This document shows positions 6,634 through 9,170 of a stretch of 9,170 nt of DNA, one piece after another (position 1 is the stretch's first letter; each line of letters starts with the position of its first letter). This DNA comes from CAYYFV01 sp965660075 (lineage in GTDB: Bacteria; Patescibacteriota; Gracilibacteria; UBA1369; GCA-2718715), in contig CBFHYO010000064.1 of NCBI GenBank assembly GCA_965660075.1, positions 1 to 9,170 of the forward strand, read 5' to 3'. The translations under genes and the position numbers were made by a program. The notes below the pieces were generated by a model that searched no databases, was not told where the DNA came from, and saw nothing but the letters and a program-made list of their open reading frames with translations.

Positions 6634-7260
6634 TTGAAAACTTGGATTGAATTTTTTATAGATTTGTTGATTGTTGTTTTAGTTGCTCTTATTATCAGAA
6701 GCTATGTAGTGATTCCTTTCAAGGTTTATGGTCCTTCTATGTGCAACACTCTTAATTACACCAACGAACGTTGTTTAATGGCATACGGTGATCGTATGAT
6801 AGTAAATATTTTTGGTTATCTTAAAATTGGTAATTTCGAAATAGGCTCACCTAAAAACAATGATGTTATTATTTTTGCACCAAATGCTGTATCTCAAAGA
6901 TTTTATGTTAAGCGGATTATTGCTTCGCCTGGGGAAAGCGTTCGAATTAAAGATGGTTTTGTATACAAACAAAATGGAAATGATTTTGTTAAACTAGATG
7001 AGCCTTACCTAAACTTGGACAACCTTGGAAACACGCTAATGCCTGGTGGCGAAAGTGATGTTTTGTATACCGTTCCAGAAAATCATTATTTTGCTCTTGG
7101 CGATAACAGACTACAGTCTACAGACTCTAGAAATTGTTTTCATACAACTTTTGGTCAACCTTGCTCTGCTGATAGTCTTTCTTCTTTTGTTTCTCGGGAA
7201 CAAATTAAAGGAAAGGCTTGGATTCGATTTTGGCCTCTGAATAAAATAAATTTCTTGTAG
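6634..7260 (+). CDS. lepB: Signal peptidase I
   Basis: LepB cleaves signal peptides from exported proteins at the outer face of the cytoplasmic membrane using a Ser/Lys dyad. The 208-residue protein has one N-terminal anchor (about 8-26). The catalytic serine is S35 in GPSM, and the catalytic lysine is K93 in FYVKRIIASPGE (box D). Box E is ALGDNRLQSTDSR (154-166). The start is TTG at 6634: the frame is closed by TAA at 6622, and the next in-frame ATG is the methionine after the catalytic Ser, so a start there would lose the anchor. Between box E and the final REQIKGKAWIRFWP there is a longer loop with C168 and C177, and C37 and C47 lie near the active site. The stop abuts the stop of the convergent gene with no spacer. 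Assignment is firm; the exact start is less so. Confidence 0.93.
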   Translation: MKTWIEFFIDLLIVVLVALIIRSYVVIPFKVYGPSMCNTLNYTNERCLMAYGDRMIVNIFGYLKIGNFEIGSPKNNDVIIFAPNAVSQRFYVKRIIASPGESVRIKDGFVYKQNGNDFVKLDEPYLNLDNLGNTLMPGGESDVLYTVPENHYFALGDNRLQSTDSRNCFHTTFGQPCSADSLSSFVSREQIKGKAWIRFWPLNKINFL

Positions 7261-7647
7261 TTATTTTCTTGCTATCACTTCTATAGTAAATAAAATACAA
7301 GCAACTAATGTGAGATTCCAGTAGTACAAAATCCCAAAGACGCTGCTAGTCATTGCAAATTGTATTAAAATAGACAACAAGAATGATTGTCTAAAAGAAC
7401 CCTTGATTATATTTGATTGAGGGTTTCTATTTATTAACTTTAACAAATACAATATTAAGGTGAACAAACTTAAGGTGAATAAAAACAAGTTTGTTTGTAA
7501 AAATGTAATAGATCCTGAATTTACACTACCGCAAAAACTCGTGGCCGAATAACTATTACATGGTTCGAATTGCTTAATTATAGTTACTAAACTCGCCAAG
7601 CTGATGAGTGTGGTGGATAAAAGTAAAGTAATTGGTTTTCTTAACAT
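7261..7647 (-). CDS. Four-helix membrane protein of unknown function
   Basis: This 128-residue protein has four predicted membrane segments: about 7-25, 47-70, 85-104 and 108-125. The loop after the first segment carries two cysteines (C30 and C39, in EPCNSYSATSFCG) that could form a disulfide if the loop faces outside. Before the third segment is GSFRQSFLLS (83-92), and between the last two is YYWN. This SFRQ/WN layout resembles an uncharacterised family that I associate with Patescibacteria; the resemblance is from memory, not a search. It follows nrnA by 33 bp on the same strand, so the two may form an operon. That gap holds only a weak AT hairpin. Its TAA stop directly abuts the lepB TAG stop on the other strand. 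No function can be proposed. Confidence 0.75.
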   Translation of the reverse strand: MLRKPITLLLSTTLISLASLVTIIKQFEPCNSYSATSFCGSVNSGSITFLQTNLFLFTLSLFTLILYLLKLINRNPQSNIIKGSFRQSFLLSILIQFAMTSSVFGILYYWNLTLVACILFTIEVIARK

Positions 7648-7680
7648 AATTTTATGATCTAATCATAATACTATGATAAT

Positions 7681-8652
7681 TTAGTCTGTTTTCTTTGGCA
7701 ATTGATCAAAACCCCAAATTGTTTTTTTATTTAAAGATCCCTGAACTCTAAATCCTGCAGCCTTTGTGTGACCTCCCCCGCCATAATTCTCGGCTAATTT
7801 AGCTACATTTACATCTTCTTTTCTAGTACGCAATGAAGCTTTTACAAGTCCCTCTTCTGTCTCTGTAAATAAAACTGAATATTGCGTGTTTGGAATCGAG
7901 CAAATCATATCCGCCACACCTGTTAAATCATCCGATGTAGCATGGTATTTATCCATAGTGATTTTTCTAACTCCACTTTGGACCACGCCCTCTTCGTCCA
8001 ATTCTATATTCGATAAAATCTCACCCATTAATTTAAGTTTTTTGAGATTGGTTTTTTGGAAGTTGTTTTTTTGAATCAGTTTATAATCCGCACCAATTTT
8101 GGTTAGCAATCCAGATTGTTGCAGGACCTTTTTGGTGGTGTTGGAATGCATAAAACTCCCTGTATCGGTATATATTCCGTTTAGTAAGCAAGTAGCCATA
8201 TCTGAATCAATTGGCCATGAAAGCTCTTGAAAAATATCGATCAAGAGACTTGTGGTAGATGTTGCTTGGTCATCTATTATATTTAGTGTTCCAAACGGAT
8301 TACCGCTGGCATGATGATCTATGCAGACAATTGGCTTTCTGGTTCTATTTAATTCTGGGAATTTATCAAAAAATCCAACTAACTTTTTGGTAGCTGTATC
8401 GACAACAATCACAACGTCGAAATCTTCTAATATAAACTCTTTAACAAAACTCTCGCTACCGGGCAAAAACTTGCCGTAGTCTGGTAGATCGTCAAAACAC
8501 GCTGATTCAACCATTTTTCCCATTTTGATTAATGACTTTCTTAGAGCTAAATTAGCACCTAGAGTATCACCATCGGGCTTATTGTGAGAGATAATCAAAA
8601 ACTTTTCGTTTTGCTCTACAATTTCGGAAAATTTTTGTATTAGTTCGCGCAT
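7681..8652 (-). CDS. nrnA: DHH/DHHA1 phosphoesterase, NrnA-like (oligoribonuclease / pAp phosphatase)
   Basis: NrnA-type enzymes degrade two- to five-base RNAs from the 5' end and, in many cases, dephosphorylate 3'-phosphoadenosine 5'-phosphate to AMP. The 323 residues carry the DHH metal-binding motifs: SHNKPDGDTLG (22-32, with H23, D27 and D29), VVDTA (83-87), DHH (112-114) and GIYTDTGSF (159-167, D163). The C-terminal DHHA1 substrate domain has KASLRTR (271-277) and GGGGHTKAAGF (291-301). Length and motif order match NrnA rather than the longer RecJ. The ATG at 8652 is served by a promoter at 8680-8708, with a leader of about 20 bases. The gene is divergent from fmt, 62 bp apart. The superfamily is certain; whether the main substrate is nanoRNA, pAp or a cyclic dinucleotide product is not settled by sequence. 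Confidence 0.9.
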   Translation of the reverse strand: MRELIQKFSEIVEQNEKFLIISHNKPDGDTLGANLALRKSLIKMGKMVESACFDDLPDYGKFLPGSESFVKEFILEDFDVVIVVDTATKKLVGFFDKFPELNRTRKPIVCIDHHASGNPFGTLNIIDDQATSTTSLLIDIFQELSWPIDSDMATCLLNGIYTDTGSFMHSNTTKKVLQQSGLLTKIGADYKLIQKNNFQKTNLKKLKLMGEILSNIELDEEGVVQSGVRKITMDKYHATSDDLTGVADMICSIPNTQYSVLFTETEEGLVKASLRTRKEDVNVAKLAENYGGGGHTKAAGFRVQGSLNKKTIWGFDQLPKKTD

Positions 8653-8653
8653 C

Positions 8654-8682
8654 TTGCTATAACTTTTATGTAAGTTTATAAT
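8654..8682 (+). promoter_or_regulatory. Sigma70-type promoter for fmt
   Basis: TTGCTA (8654-8659) is 17 bp from a perfect TATAAT (8677-8682). The predicted start near 8689 gives a leader of about 26 bases, nearly all A and T, with no Shine-Dalgarno sequence before the ATG at 8715. Its -10 shares three bases with the -10 of the opposing nrnA promoter. Confidence 0.55.
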
Positions 8683-8708
8683 ATATAAAAATTTTTTAAT
8701 TTTGTAAA
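8680..8708 (-). promoter_or_regulatory. Sigma70-type promoter for nrnA
   Basis: On the minus strand, TTTACA (8703-8708) and TATATT (8680-8685) are 17 bp apart, each matching five of six consensus bases. Transcription would begin near 8673, about 20 bases before the nrnA ATG. It interlocks with the fmt promoter through a near-symmetric TATAATATA at 8677-8685. Confidence 0.55.
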
Positions 8709-8714
8709 GATAAT

Positions 8715-9170
8715 ATGATCAGTATTTGTTTTATGGGTTCAGGACCGTTTGCATCTAAAGTACTTGAATTACTACACAAAGAGCAACAATTCGACATTTC
8801 ATTAGTTATAACTCAACCTAGGCGTCCTCAAGGCCGTAAAAACCGACTTGTTCCAACCGATGTATTTTTGCTTTCTGAAGAACTTGGTATTCAAACTTAT
8901 GAGTGTGCCAACTCCTCTCAGATTTTAGAAGTTGTTAAACCCGATACTTTTGATTTTCTTTTGGTTTGTGACTACGGAGTTTTACTAAAACAACCTGTAA
9001 TTGATTTGCCATTGTGTGACACACTTAATATTCATGGAAGTTTACTACCTAAATACCGAGGAGCATCTCCAATTCAGCAATCTTTAAAAAATGGAGATTC
9101 TATTACCGGAGTCTGCTTGCAAAGCATGGTTTTAAAATTGGATGCCGGAGATGTTTATTCAGAAATGCAA
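8715..9170 (+). CDS. fmt: Methionyl-tRNA formyltransferase, N-terminal 152 residues (partial)
   Basis: Fmt formylates the amino group of initiator Met-tRNA using 10-formyl-tetrahydrofolate. The frame opens with ATG at 8715 and remains open to the right edge (152 codons), so about half of the usual 310 or so residues is present. The visible part is most of the formyltransferase Rossmann domain: FMGSGPFA (6-13), TQPRRPQGRKNRLVPTDV (33-50), FLLVCDYGVLL (81-91), NIHGSLLPKYRGASPIQ (105-121) and LDAGDVYSE (142-150). The catalytic Asn, His and Asp are present as N105, H107 and D143. Family members usually have NIHPS or NVHAS; here it is NIHGS, a small change beside the catalytic His. The C-terminal tRNA-binding OB domain lies outside the window. 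The gene starts 62 bp from nrnA on the opposite strand. Confidence 0.93.
   Translation, partial: MISICFMGSGPFASKVLELLHKEQQFDISLVITQPRRPQGRKNRLVPTDVFLLSEELGIQTYECANSSQILEVVKPDTFDFLLVCDYGVLLKQPVIDLPLCDTLNIHGSLLPKYRGASPIQQSLKNGDSITGVCLQSMVLKLDAGDVYSEMQ

Noticed and set aside
7046..7240. 64-codon plus-strand open frame inside lepB
   Set aside because: Out-of-frame shadow of the lepB catalytic region, including box E. Its hydrophobic look comes from reading AT-rich codons out of frame.
7648..7680. ATCATA/TATGAT inverted repeat between nrnA and the four-helix membrane gene
   Set aside because: Six A-T-rich pairs with a four-base loop and no U tract. Too weak for a terminator and expected by chance in such AT-rich DNA.
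7886..8074. 62-codon plus-strand open frame
   Set aside because: Antisense shadow within nrnA; no start signal or homology pattern.

Overview
The window is AT-rich and very gene-dense. It holds nine complete protein genes plus one partial gene at each end, and no RNA gene, insertion sequence or CRISPR array. The content points to a bacterium with a small genome, most likely of the Candidate Phyla Radiation (Patescibacteria); this is inference. The signs are a bacterial Elp3, a Trm9-like methyltransferase carrying a WNLWQ motif, a four-helix SFRQ-type membrane protein and a membrane-anchored PH protein. Gene spacing is also minimal: convergent genes abut or overlap, and no gene has a clear Shine-Dalgarno sequence. 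All ten visible stop codons are TAA or TAG.

Layout. At the left edge, on the minus strand, is the N-terminus of an unknown Ser/Pro-rich protein with its own consensus promoter. Next, still on the minus strand, is elp3, a radical-SAM/acetyltransferase enzyme for tRNA wobble uridine. Diverging from elp3 are a Trm9-like methyltransferase and, 2 bp behind it, a WecG/TagA/CpsF glycosyltransferase. The glycosyltransferase runs tail-to-tail into rsmE with a 63-bp antisense overlap. rsmE is coupled to a small single-pass membrane protein upstream. Further along on the minus strand lie gatB and a PH-domain membrane protein, which diverges from lepB (signal peptidase I, TTG start). lepB abuts, stop to stop, a minus-strand four-helix membrane protein that follows nrnA (DHH/DHHA1 phosphoesterase). 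nrnA diverges from fmt, which runs off the right edge.

How the genes work together. Much of the window serves translation: wobble-uridine modification (elp3, Trm9-like), rRNA methylation (rsmE), Gln/Asn-tRNA transamidation (gatB), initiator tRNA formylation (fmt) and turnover of short RNAs (nrnA). The rest is envelope: glycosyltransferase, signal peptidase and three membrane proteins of unknown role.

The most interesting point is the head-to-head pair of elp3 and the Trm9-like gene. In eukaryotes Elp3 (Elongator) makes cm5U34 and Trm9/ALKBH8 methylates it to mcm5U34. Having both as neighbours in a bacterial-looking genome suggests a eukaryote-like wobble-uridine pathway here. The two promoters share overlapping -35 hexamers, and the nrnA/fmt promoters share overlapping -10 hexamers.
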